The notes below the pieces were generated by a model, which had not been told where the DNA came from, did no database searches, and saw only the letters and a list, made by a program, of their open reading frames with translations. Source: Hymenobacter sp. BRD128 (GTDB lineage: Bacteria > Bacteroidota > Bacteroidia > Cytophagales > Hymenobacteraceae). From it: a stretch of 64,000 nt of DNA. This document shows, in pieces, positions 8,971 through 18,444 of this stretch. Every line of letters starts with the position of its first letter. Position 1 is the first letter of the stretch. The stretch lies in the NCBI RefSeq assembly GCF_013256625.1, contig NZ_CP053908.1:1-64000 (forward strand). The letters run 5' to 3'. The translations under genes and the position numbers were made by a program.

Positions 8971-9997
8971 GGACGACGCGTTTATCCGCGAAAACACCGC
9001 CGAGCTGCTCGGGCTGGCCGGCTACGCCGTGCACGCCGCCAAAAACGGTAAGCTTGGCGTGGAGCAGGCTCTGGCCGAGAAGCCCGACTTGGTGGTGTGC
9101 GACATTATGATGCCGGTGCTCGACGGCTACGGCGTGCTGCATATTTTCAACCAGAACCCGCAGCTGGCGGGCGTGCCCTTCATCTTCCTCACCGCCAAAA
9201 CCGAGCGCATCGACCAGCGCCGCGGTATGGAGCTGGGGCCGACGACTACCTCACCAAACCCTTCAGCGAAAACGAGCTGCTGAGCGCCATCAGCGGCCGG
9301 CTAGCCCGGTTTCGGCACCTCAAGCCCGACTATGACCTGCGCGCCGGCGGCCTGGGCGAGTTTCTGGACGATGCCCGCGCCGTGGGCCACCTGGCTGGCC
9401 TGTCGGGCGACCGCAAAACCCACGCGGTGCGCCGCAAGCAGACCATCTACCTGGAAGGCGACGAGGTCACGCGGGGCTACTTCGTGCAGGCCGGCCGGGT
9501 AAAAACCGTGAAAACGACCGAAGGCGGCAAAGAATTGATTACGGGCTTTTATGGCCCCGGCGAGTTTTTTGGCTACCTGCCGTTGCTGGAGCACACCCTG
9601 CACAGCGACTCGCCGTGGCCCTCGACGATGCGGAGTTGGTGTACATTCCGCAGGATGACTTTTCGCAGTTGCTGCTGCGCAATTCGGCGGTGAGCCAGCA
9701 GTTTATTCGGCTGCTGGCGGGCCGCGTGCGCGAGCGCGAGCAGCAGCTCCTGACCATGGCCTACAGCTCCATCCGGCGCCGCGTGGCCGATACGTTGCTG
9801 CGCCTGCACGAGCCCATCAGCGCCGACCCCACCGCCAGCATCCAGCTCTCGCGCGATGACATGGCCGCTATGGTCGGCACGGCCCCGAGTCGCTCATTCG
9901 CACCCTTAGCGAATTCAACCAGAACGGCTTAATTGCCCTGACGCCCAAACATATTCGGGTGCTGCAGCCAGAGAGGCTGCGCCGGGCGCATTGGTAG
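8948..9997 (+). CDS. Receiver-CRP/FNR fusion transcription regulator
   Basis: A response regulator with CRP/FNR output. The receiver domain (residues 1-120) has ILLIEDD, the phospho-acceptor Asp in DLVVCDIMMPVLDGYG, Thr/Lys sites in FIFLTAKT and DDYLTKPF. A linker leads to a cyclic-nucleotide-like beta barrel (KQTIYLEGDEVTRGYFVQAG, RVKTVKTTEGGKELITGFYG, PGEFFGYLPLLEHT), a dimer helix (FIRLLAGRVREREQQLL) and a winged HTH with recognition helix PES-LIR-TLSEF. The Glu and Arg in E-xxx-R are the CRP/FNR residues that read TGA. No FNR-type N-terminal Cys cluster is present, so the signal probably comes from the overlapping kinase. Three indels (about 9239, 9610, 9885) break the frame. Confidence 0.85.
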
Positions 9998-10014
9998 GGC
10001 CGCGCCAAGCAGCC

Positions 10015-10078
10015 CTGACAAACGTCAGGTAGCAAGGCGATTATTGTCAGCCAGGGGCCGGGCGCGGCCAGACCTTTG
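10015..10078 (+). promoter_or_regulatory. Tandem CRP/FNR-type sites with weak promoter
   Basis: The dyad CTGAC-AAAC-GTCAG (10015-10028) is followed 22 bp downstream by GCGAT-TATT-GTCAG (10037-10050), then by GACCTTTG (10071-10078), centred 31 bp from the second dyad. The only gene-like sequence downstream before the USP is the small ORF at 10134. Confidence 0.5.
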
Positions 10079-10133
10079 CGGCAGGTCGGTTTGCCCTTGC
10101 GGCCGGCTTCCACTCTCTATTCCCTCCGCTCTT

Positions 10134-10374
10134 ATGCATATGCCTGCTGCTGCCGCATTTCCCACCCTAGCCCACGGCTTTCGCCGATGAGCTGGCGCCC
10201 CGCTAGCCCCGCCCGGCCGCGCCCCGACGACCGAAGCCCCGCCCACACCAGCCGCACCATCAGCGCCGACAGCCTGCGCGTGATGCGGGAAGCCGATGCC
10301 AGTATGTCGCCCGATGAGCGGGCTACTACGCCGGCCCGGTGCCCGCAGCCGCTAGCCCCGGTAGTGCGCCCGTG
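10134..10374 (+). other. Possible small degraded ORF
   Basis: A short coding-like stretch starts at ATG 10134 (MHMPAAAAFPTLAHGF) and, in another frame, reads SADSLRVMREADASMSPDER and GYYAGPVPAAA. It lies just downstream of tandem operators. I do not recognise the product. The codon pattern suggests a small protein interrupted by indels. From 10375 to 10718 I see only a weak ATGAT half-site at 10598 ahead of GCCCTTTT at 10633, possibly part of the next gene's promoter. Confidence 0.25.
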
Positions 10375-10718
10375 ACCGCGCCGGGCACCTAGCGCCGCTT
10401 AGGAAGAGCAGGGCGGGCCGACGTTGAAACAGCCCTGGCAACGCCTGCTAACCGCTTGTTTCCATGGACCCTGACCCGCCGCGTGGCGCTGCCAGCAGTG
10501 GAGCGGAGCGGGTGGTCAAGATAGCGCCGGTGCTGCTGCGGGCTGCTTGATTGCGTTGGTATGGGCGCTAATGATTTGCTCAGCGTGCCTTGTCAGAATG
10601 ATATACCAAGTTGCCCTCCGCGCCGGCCCCCGGCCCTTTTCCTGAAAGGAAGGAGCCGGCGCCGGCGCCAGAACAATGTCTATCAACCTGCCAAACACGT
10701 GACAAACCCCCTCATCCC

Positions 10719-11557
10719 ATGAAACCTAACTTCGTTGTCCTCACCGATTCTTCGCCTGCCGGCGAGCGGGCGCAAGCCTACGCCGCCGCGCTGGCCGCGC
10801 CGCTGGGGCCGAGCTGCACCTGGTGCATGTATTTGCCCCAATGGCCGTAACCACCCTGGAATATGGCTTTACGATGCCCATGCTGGACGTGGACTATGTG
10901 CGCGCACTCCGTAATTCCCTCGCCAGTGCCGCTGCGGGTCTATCCGTGCCCACTACCTCCGAAGTAATTGAAAATGAGTGGTACACGGCCGTGGAGCAGG
11001 CCCTGGATACCTATCGGCCGCTGCTGCTAATTGCTGGCCTCACGGCCACCCACGGCCGCCTCGAAGAGTGGCTCAATAACCGCGCCCTTCCGCTGGCCCA
11101 CCGCACGGGCTATCCGCTGCTATTGGTACCCGAGCACCTGCCCGCCGCCGCCCTGCGCCCGCCCCGCCGCCTGGTGCTGGCCGTGGAGGACCGCCCGTTT
11201 ACCCTCACGCCCGAGGCGCTGGCCCTGGCGCCGCTGCTGCAGGCGCTGGGCTGCGCGTTCGTCACGACCACCGTATTTCCGCCCCAGCAGGCCACGAGCG
11301 GCGAGGCGGGCTGGCTGGCCGCGCAGCGTTGCGGGCTAGCCCCCACCCTGGCCGGCAGTGCGCTGCACCGGGTGGTGGATGCGCGGCCCGCCGCCGGCAT
11401 CTGGCAGGCCACCGACGAGTTGGAGGCCGACATGCTGGCCTTGCTCGACCAGGGCCACGGCTGGATGCATAAGATGTTCAGCGGCAGCGTTATTGCCCAC
11501 GCTGTGCGGTTTTCGCAGGTGCCGGTGCTGCTGCTCTCGGCGCGCATGGCGGCCTGA
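10719..11557 (+). CDS. Universal stress protein (two-domain)
   Basis: A tandem USP of about 279 residues. Domain 1 begins MKPNFVVLTDSSPAGERAQA and, after a missing G in a G run near 10806, continues LHLVHVFAPMAVTTLEYGF, YRPLLLIAGL and HRTGYPLLLVPE. Domain 2 begins RRLVLAVEDRPFTLTPEAL and ends DMLALLDQGHGW, MFSGSVIA, SQVPVLLLSARMAA. The canonical ATP-binding GxxGxxxxxxxxG(S/T) loop is replaced by HGWMHKMFSGSVI, so nucleotide binding is uncertain. Its 3' half is nearly identical in DNA to the convergent USP at 11590-12524. Confidence 0.85.
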
Positions 11558-11920
11558 CGCCAGGTGCCCACCATACTTGCCCGCTACCACTAAGGCCGGC
11601 GTGCCGTGTCAATGCATGCGCCATAAAGGAAAAATGCAGGAGCCCGGTGGCGGCTAGTCGATAGATTATCAACTAGCCGCCAAAAGCACGTTAGCCATTC
11701 GCTACTCCGCCGCGAGGGTAGTAGTAGCACCGGCACCTGCGAGTAGCGCAGCACATCGGCAATCACGCTGCCGCTAAAGAGCTTATGTATCCAGCCGTGA
11801 CCCTGGTCGAGCAAGGCTAGCATGTCGGCCTCCAGCTCGTCGGTGGCCTGCCAGATGCCGGCGGCGGGCCGCGCATCCACCACCCGGTGCAGCGCGCTGC
11901 CGGCCAGGGTGGGGCTAGCC
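11341..11920. repeat. Inverted near-identical USP segment
   Basis: About 140 bp at 11341-11480 (plus) is nearly identical to the reverse complement of 11780-11920. Both encode SALHRVVDARPAAGIWQAT and the following residues. The two arms belong to convergent USP genes, which points to a recent inverted duplication or gene conversion. Confidence 0.7.
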
Positions 11921-12524
11921 CGCAGCGCTGCGCGGCCCGCAGGCCGGCGCCGCCCTTGTGGCCCGGTGGGGGGGAGGACCGTGACGGGCACCACGGCGCA
12001 ACTCAGCCGGGCGAGCAGCGGGCCAGGCCCGCCCCTCGGGCGTGAGGGTAAACGGGCGGTCCTCCACGGCCAGCACCAGGCGGCGGGCGGGCGCAGATAC
12101 ATAGCCGCCAGAAACTCGGGCACTAGCAGCAGCGGGTAGCCCGTGCGGTGGGCCAGCGGTAGGGCGCGGTTGCTCAGCCACTCGTCCAGCGGCCCATCGG
12201 TGGCGGAAAGGCCGGCTAGCAGCAGCGCCGGCTGGTAAGCGGCCAGCAGCTGGTCGAGGGCCGAATACCAGTTGTCGTCTTCCAGCAGCTCGACGGTGGC
12301 CGGCACCGGCAAGCGGGCCGCCGCCTCTAGCAGCCCGGCGCGCACGGCCGGCACGTAATCCGTATCGAGTAGCGGCGGCCCAAATTCTAGGGCAACCAGC
12401 GGCTGCGCCAGCACGTGCACCAGGTGCAGCGTGGCCCCCAGCGGGCGGCCAGCACGGCGGCGTAGGCTAGCATGAACTCGTTGGCGGGCGTGCCATCGGT
12501 GAAAACAATAAAGTCGGTTTTCAT
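11590..12524 (-). CDS. Universal stress protein (two-domain), convergent paralogue
   Basis: A paralogue of the preceding USP on the opposite strand. It starts MKTDFIVFTDGTPANEFM at 12524; a missing C near 12446 shifts the frame to LHLVHVLAQPLVALEFG. Other segments are LLAAYQPALLLAGLSAT, NRALPLAHRTGYPLLLVPE, LVLAVEDRPFTLTPE, SALHRVVDARPAAGIWQAT, DELEADMLALLDQGHGWIHK and YSQVPVLLL. The annotated end at 11590 follows the open frame. By comparison with its partner the natural stop is probably the TAG at 11702-11704, after one more indel. At least four frame changes are present. Confidence 0.8.
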
Positions 12525-12657
12525 AGTAAATAAAAAAATGCCGGAAATCCGGCCCGGCGAAAATCGCTAGCTGCCAGCCAAGCCAGCCCTATCGGAAGCG
12601 CCCTGATTGAAAAGAAATATGGCCCATGAGGTGACCTGTGCAAAAATTAACTGAACT

Positions 12658-12693
12658 TAAAATCCCGGCTTTCGCTGCCGAAAACCGGGATTT
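12658..12693 (-). terminator. Hairpin terminator
   Basis: AAATCCCGG and CCGGGATTT arms close a short loop directly after the stop of the His-rich small protein. In the minus direction they are followed by a T-rich stretch. Confidence 0.6.
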
Positions 12694-12703
12694 GTCAGGC
12701 GGC

Positions 12704-12916
12704 CTACTTGGTGCCGTACTCTTCGGCGTGGCTCTTGCGCGCGTGGGTAGCGTGCTCGGCGGCGTGCTCAGTGTGGGCGGCGGCGGTGTGGGCGTGGTGC
12801 GCCGCCTTCTCGTGGCTGCCGGCTTCCTGGTGCTTGGCGGCTTCGGTGTGATGCTTGGCGGCCTCGGTATGGTGGGTGGCAGCCTTTTTGTGGCTTTCAG
12901 CAGCTTTCTTCGACAT
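12704..12916 (-). CDS. Small His/Ala/Lys-rich repeat protein
   Basis: A 70-residue basic protein, almost entirely low-complexity: MSKKAAESHKKAATHHTEAA followed by repeated KHHTEAAKH, HEKAAHHAHTAAAHTEHAAE and HARKSHAEEYGTK. It is predicted to be one long amphipathic helix with His every 3-4 residues, which suggests metal binding or a desiccation/acid role, but no function is established. Similar small proteins are common next to USPs in environmental bacteria. I chose the start at 12916 because the upstream in-frame extension is Pro-rich and unlike the repeats. A weak TTGAC half-site and GCACTTTA box lie at 13023-13064. Confidence 0.65.
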   Translation of the reverse strand: MSKKAAESHKKAATHHTEAAKHHTEAAKHQEAGSHEKAAHHAHTAAAHTEHAAEHATHARKSHAEEYGTK

Positions 12917-13111
12917 GGGTGGGGAATTAAAGCGCGCCGGAGTTGGCACGGGTGGGTTGGGCACGAGGGCTAGCGAGTTTGCGTCAGAAGCCAGCGCGCC
13001 GCGTCTTAATTAGCGCTGGGCGTAAAGTGCGAACCCGCTTGAAAACAGAGTAGAAATTAGTCAATATAATGCGTGTGAAGTAGTTATAGCTCAGAAAGGA
13101 GAGAAGTGGGT

Positions 13112-13155
13112 AAAAAGCAGCCCGCCACCCACCCGGGCGGCGCGGGGCGGGCTGC
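13112..13155 (-). terminator. Rho-independent terminator of the BON gene
   Basis: GCAGCCCGCC (13117-13126) pairs with GGCGGGCTGC (13146-13155). In the minus direction the stem is followed by TTTTT, immediately after the stop of the multi-BON gene. Confidence 0.7.
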
Positions 13156-13161
13156 CCAGTC

Positions 13162-14597
13162 TTACAGTCCGTGGTCGGGCGAGATGAGCAGGTCGTTGTC
13201 CACGAAGCTGGCGCCGGCGTCGTAGGCCGCGTAGGTGGCCTGTTCGCGGTCGAGCCAGGTTTCGACGGTGCCCGTGAGCGTGGCGTGGCCTTTCTCTACC
13301 AGCACCTCTATCTCCTGATTATTGAGGCTAGCCGACCAGAAGTACCGGTTGCGGATGCGCTCGGCCAGGGCGAAGTCGGGTTGGGGCGGGCATAGTGGGC
13401 TTCCAGGCGGCGGTCTGGTAGGCGTTGAAATCGGGGCTGCCGGGCACGCTCACCCAGTTGTCCAGCTCTGCCACGCCATTCACGCCCGAGGCCACGGCCC
13501 CGGCCTGCTCCTGCTCAAAGTGCGTGCTCACCTGCCCATACAGCTGGGCCTTGCCGTTGCGCACGTACACGCTGAAGTCGCAGCCGCTCACGTAGGGTCG
13601 CGGGCCAGCGCCTCGCGGATGGTCTGGCCGATGTGCAGGTCGGGGATGAAGCGCTTGGTGCGTACTTTCAGCAGGTTATGTACGTCCCAGACGCCCACTA
13701 CGTGGCGGGCGTCGCGCTCGGCATCCTGCTTGGCGCGCAGGTTGCTCACGACCCCGCTCAGCGTCACCACGCCGTTGTGCACCGCCACCAGCGGCTGGTA
13801 CGAGAGCACGCGCGGGTCGAAGCGAAAGGCATCGACCACGGCCTGGGCAATGTCCTGGTCGGAGCGCGGGCTAGCTTGTCGCGCCGCAGCTCGTGGCCCA
13901 GCGCCCAGTAGGCCACCGCCAGGTCGCGGGCATCGACGCGCGCCGCGCCGGCCCGGTAAGCGGTGGCCTCCACGCGGTTTTTCTCGGCGGCGGTGCCCAC
14001 CGTGCCGCTCAGGCGCACTACCCGGTCGGTGGTGCGCACTTGCACCAGGGCGCTGTTCACCCGAATGTCCCAGGCCAGCAGCTCACGGATTTGGGTGCTG
14101 ATTTCTTCGTCCGAATTCTCGATTTTGCCCCAGCGGATAAGCAGGTCGTCGGCTCCAAGGCTACGCACGCCCTTCACGCCGCGCACCACGCGCAGCACCA
14201 GTTCCTTCTCGGCCCAGCTCTGGAGCGTGCCCGCTAGGGTAAGGTGGCCATCGGCGGCGGTGGCCTGCACGTTGTAGTCGCTGGTGGCGGGGTCGGCGGC
14301 CAGGGCGCTGGCTACGTGCGCTTGCAGCTCGTGGTCGGCCACGTCGGGCGTGCTGATAAGAATCTCATTCACCACGCCGCGCACGCCGCGCAGGGCCAGG
14401 GCAATTTCTTCGGCCCGCTCGCGCGAGAGCAGGTTGTCGGTAATGCCGGTCAGCAGCACAATGCCATCGTGGGTGGCTACGTCGATGAGGTGCGCAGCTA
14501 CGCCTTTCTTGGTGGTAAAAAACAGCTCAATGGCGGTCGTAATGTCTGCATCGACCACGTGCTCAATGGTCTGTTCGAAGGTTTCGAGGGTTTGCAT
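13162..14597 (-). CDS. Multi-BON-domain stress protein
   Basis: A protein of about 478 residues made of five or six BON modules and no signal peptide. BON-type repeats are visible: DVATHDGIVLLTGITDNLL, VQATAADGHLTLAGTLQSW, VQVRTTDRVVRLSGTVGTA, VAVHNGVVTLSGVVSNL, VYVRNGKAQLYGQVSTH and VLVEKGHATLTGTVETW. BON domains bind phospholipids or other ligands and occur in osmotic and envelope stress proteins; a cytoplasmic multi-BON protein is typical of Hymenobacter-like genomes. Indels lie at about 13871 (8 nt from CTAG), 13590 and 13400. The terminator at 13112 and the two-site activator promoter at 14649-14714 frame it as a single-gene unit of the stress regulon. Confidence 0.8.
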
Positions 14598-14648
14598 GGG
14601 TCACAAGGGCTAGGTTATTCCGGCTCCCGGTGAGCGCGAATTCACCCG

Positions 14649-14714
14649 TAAAAGTCGCCCCCTAGCCCCGCCGTAGTGCTGACAACAATTCCTTGAAAGT
14701 ATGACGTTTGTCAG
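14649..14714 (-). promoter_or_regulatory. Two-site CRP/FNR-type promoter of the BON gene
   Basis: On the minus strand CTGAC-AAAC-GTCAT (14701-14714) and GGAAT-TGTT-GTCAG (14679-14692) are centred 22 bp apart. The proximal one is centred exactly 33 bp upstream of GACTTTTA (14649-14656). Confidence 0.65.
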
Positions 14715-14769
14715 GTGGCCGGGGCAGGGCGCGCCCGGCTGAGGGCTAGCCCCCGGCCGGCCTCCGGCG

Positions 14770-16364
14770 CTAAAACAGGCCTTTGTCCAGTTCCAGGCGG
14801 GCTTCCTCTAAATCCAGCTCGTTTTCGAGCTTGCGCAAGAGGTCGTCGCTGGTGCGCTCCTTTTGCTGCAACTCCTGTAGTACGCCGCGTTCAAATTTAA
14901 TAAGCTCTTCCTGAAGAAATTGCGACTTGGTAAAGGGTTTCTCGTGCAGGTCGTGGGGGGGCGCTCCTTCAGGGCGGCCGTCCAGCTGCGCAGCAGCGCC
15001 AGGCGCACGCCGTAGCTCAGCTTCATGCGTTGAAGCACGTCGGCGGGTACCCAGTGGGCGGTGGCGGGCGGTCAAGGTATTCGAGAATGCGCTCGGCCAG
15101 CTGCACGCGCACGTGCACCTCCTCGCGCCCGGCCAGCGGGTCGGGCCGGATGCCCAGCCAGTGAATGAGTGGCCCTAAACTCAGGCCCTGCAACACGAGC
15201 GTGCAGAAAATAACCACGAACGTGACCAACAAAATGACATCGCGGTGCGGGAATGGGCGCCGTGGCGCTGGCTAAGGGTAGGGCTAGCGCGGCGGCCAGC
15301 GACACCACCCCGCGCATGCCCGTCCAGGCCACCACGCTCACCAGGGCCAGCGGCGGCACCGGCTCCTCGGCCCGAATATCGTGGCTGAGCCAGCGCGGGC
15401 GTAGGCGCTGGGGTACCACCACAGCAGCCGGGCGGCCACCACCGTGCCGCTGATGAGCACGCCGTAGCCCAGCACCGCCCAAATAAAGCCGGGCCGGATG
15501 CCGTGCAGAATAGCCGGCAGCTCCAGGCCCATAAGACTAAAAACCAATCCATTGAGCAGCGAAACGGCCGACGTCCATACGGCATCGCTGCGCAGGCGCG
15601 CCTGCGAGCCGTAGATAACCCGCCGGCCCAGAAACAGCCCCACCGTGACCACCGCCAGCACCGCCGACACGTGCAGTTCCTCGGCCAGCAAAAAGGCGAG
15701 GTAGGGCGTCAAAAACGTGAGGCTGGTGCCCACTACCGGACTCTCGGTGAGGCGGTGCACGTGCAGGATAAGCCAGCCCACGGCCAGCCCGATGACCACG
15801 CCGGCCGTGGCCGTCCACACCAGCTGCAGGCTGGCTTCCCACAGCACAAAGTGGCCCGTGGCCACGGCGGCCAGCGCGTAGCGGTAGGCAATAAGGCCGG
15901 TGGCGTCGTTTACCAGGCTTTCGCCCTCGATAATGGCCGTGACGCGGCGCGGCAGCCCCAGCCCCTGCGTGATGGATGCCGCCGCCACGGCATCGGCGGG
16001 CTTACAATGGCCCCGAGCAAAAACGACGAGGGCCAGTCGAAGCCCGGCAGCAGCCAGTGGGTGGCCAGGGCCACCAGCAGCGTGGTGAAGAGCACGCACC
16101 CCAGCGCCAGTAGCCCGATGGGCCGCCGCGCCGCCTTAAAATCGGGCCACGAGGTGCTGCCCGCCGCCGCATACAGCAAGGGCGGCAAAAACAGGGTAAA
16201 CACCAGGCTAGGGTCCAGCTCGAAGCGCGGCAGCCCCGGCATCAGTCCGAGTACAATGCCTGTGAGCATCAATAAGATGGGTAGGAGAGCCGCAGGCGCT
16301 CCGCTACTTCGGCCACGGCCGTGGCCACGGCCAGCAGGGCAATAAGCAGTTCGAGATTGTGCAT
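14770..16364 (-). CDS. CPA1-family Na+/H+ antiporter (NhaP-like)
   Basis: An inner-membrane cation/proton antiporter with about 12 helices. Segments in order are MHNLELLIALLAVATAVAE, LMLTGIVLGLMPGLPRFEL, LVFTLFLPPLLYAAA, FLLGAIVSPPDAVAAASI, the catalytic region GESLVNDATGLIAYRYALA (conserved Asn-Asp pair), LFLGRRVIYGSQARLRSD, LLNGLVFSLMGLELPAIL and WTGMRGVVSLAAALALPLA. A cytoplasmic C-terminal tail follows, with FERGVLQELQQKERTSDDLL and LENELDLEEARLELDKGL. Five or so indels break it (near 16290, 16005, 15370, 15260, 15060, 14955). The length is normal for the family. It lies downstream of and on the same strand as the small stress protein at 16389. Confidence 0.85.
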
Positions 16365-16388
16365 CGGGCGGGCCGCCCGGCGGCTGGC

Positions 16389-16730
16389 TTAACGCAAAAT
16401 GGGGTGGGGCGGGCAGCAGGCTAACCCTGATTTTTTCGGTGAGCACCCGGATAAAGGCCGCGTTCACGCCGTTGCTCGACACGTGGTGGCCGTTGACTAG
16501 GGTGCCCTTCACGTTGAACTTGAGGACGAAATGGCATACACCACTTCGGTCCCGGCCGGGTCGCCGGCCTCGCCGAAGTGGTGCTGACTGTCTACCACAA
16601 ACTCGTCGGGCGTCAGCTGCAGGGCCGAGCGCTGGCCGGTCAGCAGGTGCTTGCGGAGGTCAAAATTCTCCGTGTAGCCCTCCTTTCTAAGCTTGGTGAT
16701 GGTGGCCAGCAGCGCAGTCATAAAATCCAT
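16389..16730 (-). CDS. Small conserved Bacteroidota protein, paralogue of 26533
   Basis: A small protein of about 110 residues that begins TALLATITKLRKEGYTENFD, then LQLTPDEFVVDSQHHFGE, EVVYAISS and, after one frame change near 16513, KGTLVNGHHVSSNGVN. It is a clear paralogue of the protein at 26533-26859. The family is widespread in Bacteroidota, often mislabelled phosphoribosylpyrophosphate synthetase, and has no known activity. It sits beneath a perfect FNR-consensus dyad at 16821, so it is probably induced under the same conditions as the USPs. The end at 16389 assumes a second indel. Confidence 0.6.
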
Positions 16731-16768
16731 ACCAAGCGCGGTTTAATAACAGAAAGGAAAGTCTGCTG

Positions 16769-16834
16769 CAAAAGTCCGCCTTTCGCCGCCGCGCGGCTAT
16801 GACCAGCAGGCTGGGCGCAGTTGATTTTCATCAA
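16769..16834 (-). promoter_or_regulatory. FNR-consensus promoter
   Basis: TTGAT-TTTC-ATCAA (16821-16834) is a perfect FNR box. A degenerate partner with an ATGAC half-site (16799-16812) is centred 22 bp closer to the gene. GACTTTTG on the minus strand (16769-16776) is centred 33 bp from that partner. Confidence 0.65.
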
Positions 16835-16910
16835 CTTGCCAAGGCAGGTACTGGTCTTGATTCGCGCACTACTAGGGCCGGTGGTGGGTTAGACATTAAG
16901 GGCCACCTAC

Positions 16911-18411
16911 CTATTCCCGCCTGCGCAGCCACAGGCTACTGGCTAGCCAGGGCCAACGGCCAAACAGCGCTTGGCGCACTGCCTCGTCGCGCTGGTATAC
17001 GTCGGCAAAAAAGCGTAGGTGGCCATTTTCGGCGGTGCAGGTGGCGTAGCGCACGTATAGGGCCAGGGCTGGGTCAGGCGCACATCGCGGGGCTGGGCTG
17101 GCGGGCGCACGCGTCGTCGCTGGCAGGTTCACGGGCTGGCCCGCGCGGCGCAGCAGGTAGGCGGCCAGCGCCAGGGGTGCTCTAGCCGGATGCAGCCGTG
17201 GCTGAGCGCCCGCATGGGCTGGGCAAACAGCTGGCGCTGCGGCGTGTCGTGCAGGTACACCGAGTAGGGATTATTAAACCGAAAAACGATGTTGCCTAGC
17301 GCGTTATCGCAGCACGTAGCCTGGCGAATGGTGTAGGGAAACTGCCGGGCCGTTACGTGCGCCCAGTTGATATGGGCCGGGTCGAGCAGCTCGCCCCGCT
17401 CGTCGTAGAGGGCGTAGTTGTGGCGGCCAGGTAGCCGGGGTCTTTCTGGAGGCGGGCAGCATTTCGCGCACGGCAATGGAGTGGGGCACGTGCCAGTCGG
17501 GGCCAGCGTGAAGTAGCGGATAGCGCTGCTCAGGGTAGGGTAGGCGTGGTGGGCTTGCCCACTACCACGCGGTAGCGGCGCAGCACCGAGTCGCGGGCTA
17601 CCACGTGCAGCTCGTAGGCCGGAATGTTAATCAGCAAATAGTCAGCTGACTGCGTCACCATTTCCCAGCGCCAGCGCTCCAGATTGAGGGCGGCCAGCTC
17701 GTAGCGCGCCTGGTGCTGCCGGGCCGAATCGGGGACGAAGGCCAGGCTAGCCAGCGCGCCAGTGCCTGCTGCAGCTGGCGATACTCGCGGTTGGTGGGCT
17801 GGCCGGCCAGCATGGCGGCGGGCACGGTGCGGCTGGCCAGGGCCGCGCGCAGCGCGGCCGGCGGCGCGGCCAGAGCAGTTCTTTCGCGCCCCGAAGGTGT
17901 GTAGGCCCGCAGTCGGCCCCGGTCGAGGTCGCGCCGGAAAGTCAGCACCGCGTCGCTGAGGTACACCTCCAACTGCGCCTGCTGGCGGGCCCGCCGGGCC
18001 GGGAGGGCTAGCGAGGCAGGCTGCGCGAGCGAGTCGCGCAGCGCCCGCAGGCGGGCGTGGCCGTAGTCGGCCGGGCGCAGGCCGTACTCGGCGGCGCGGC
18101 CCAGCAGAGCCAGGGCCACCGTGGCGTTGGGGCTTATATCGGCGCTGTCGGCGGGCAGTGTCCAGGCCGGCGCGCTGGCCGGGCCGTAGAAGGCGCGCAC
18201 CTCGGCCTCCGCCTGTAAGCGCGGGTGGGCGCGGCTGGTAGCGAGGGTATCGAGCAACGCCCGAATGAGCGGGCCACCGGCACTGCCAGGGCGGGGATTT
18301 GGGCGATGGTGCCGGCAGGCCAGCGGCGGCCACGTGCGTTGCGGGCGTCGGGCCGCACCCAGGGCTAGCCAGTAGCAGACAGGCACACAAACAACGCAAA
18401 GCAACAGTCAT
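16911..18411 (-). CDS. L,D-transpeptidase (YcbB-like) lipoprotein
   Basis: A periplasmic L,D-transpeptidase that cross-links peptidoglycan through 3-3 bonds. A lipoprotein signal is visible (LRCLCACLLLASPGC). The scaffold includes AEVRAFYGPASAPAWTLP, AEYGLRPADYGHARLRAL and LEVYLSDAVLTFRRDLDRG. The catalytic YkuD domain includes ADYLLINIPAYELHVVARDS, RYRVVVGKPTTPTLP, IVFRFNNPYSVYLHDTP and the active-site motif LSHGCIRLEHP with the nucleophile Cys. Roughly 500 residues, normal for YcbB/LdtD. Several indels occur, at about 18290, 17750, 17530, 17440, 17175 and 17090. It starts 34 bp after the D-lactate dehydrogenase on the same strand, so the two are probably co-transcribed. Confidence 0.8.
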
Positions 18412-18444
18412 CAAGGAGATATTAATTAAAATTGAGGTTATGGC

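Noticed and set aside
15503..16345. Plus-strand open frame opposite the antiporter
   Set aside because: The product is Arg/Pro/Gln-rich without domains, whereas the minus strand encodes antiporter helices and the catalytic Asn-Asp motif.
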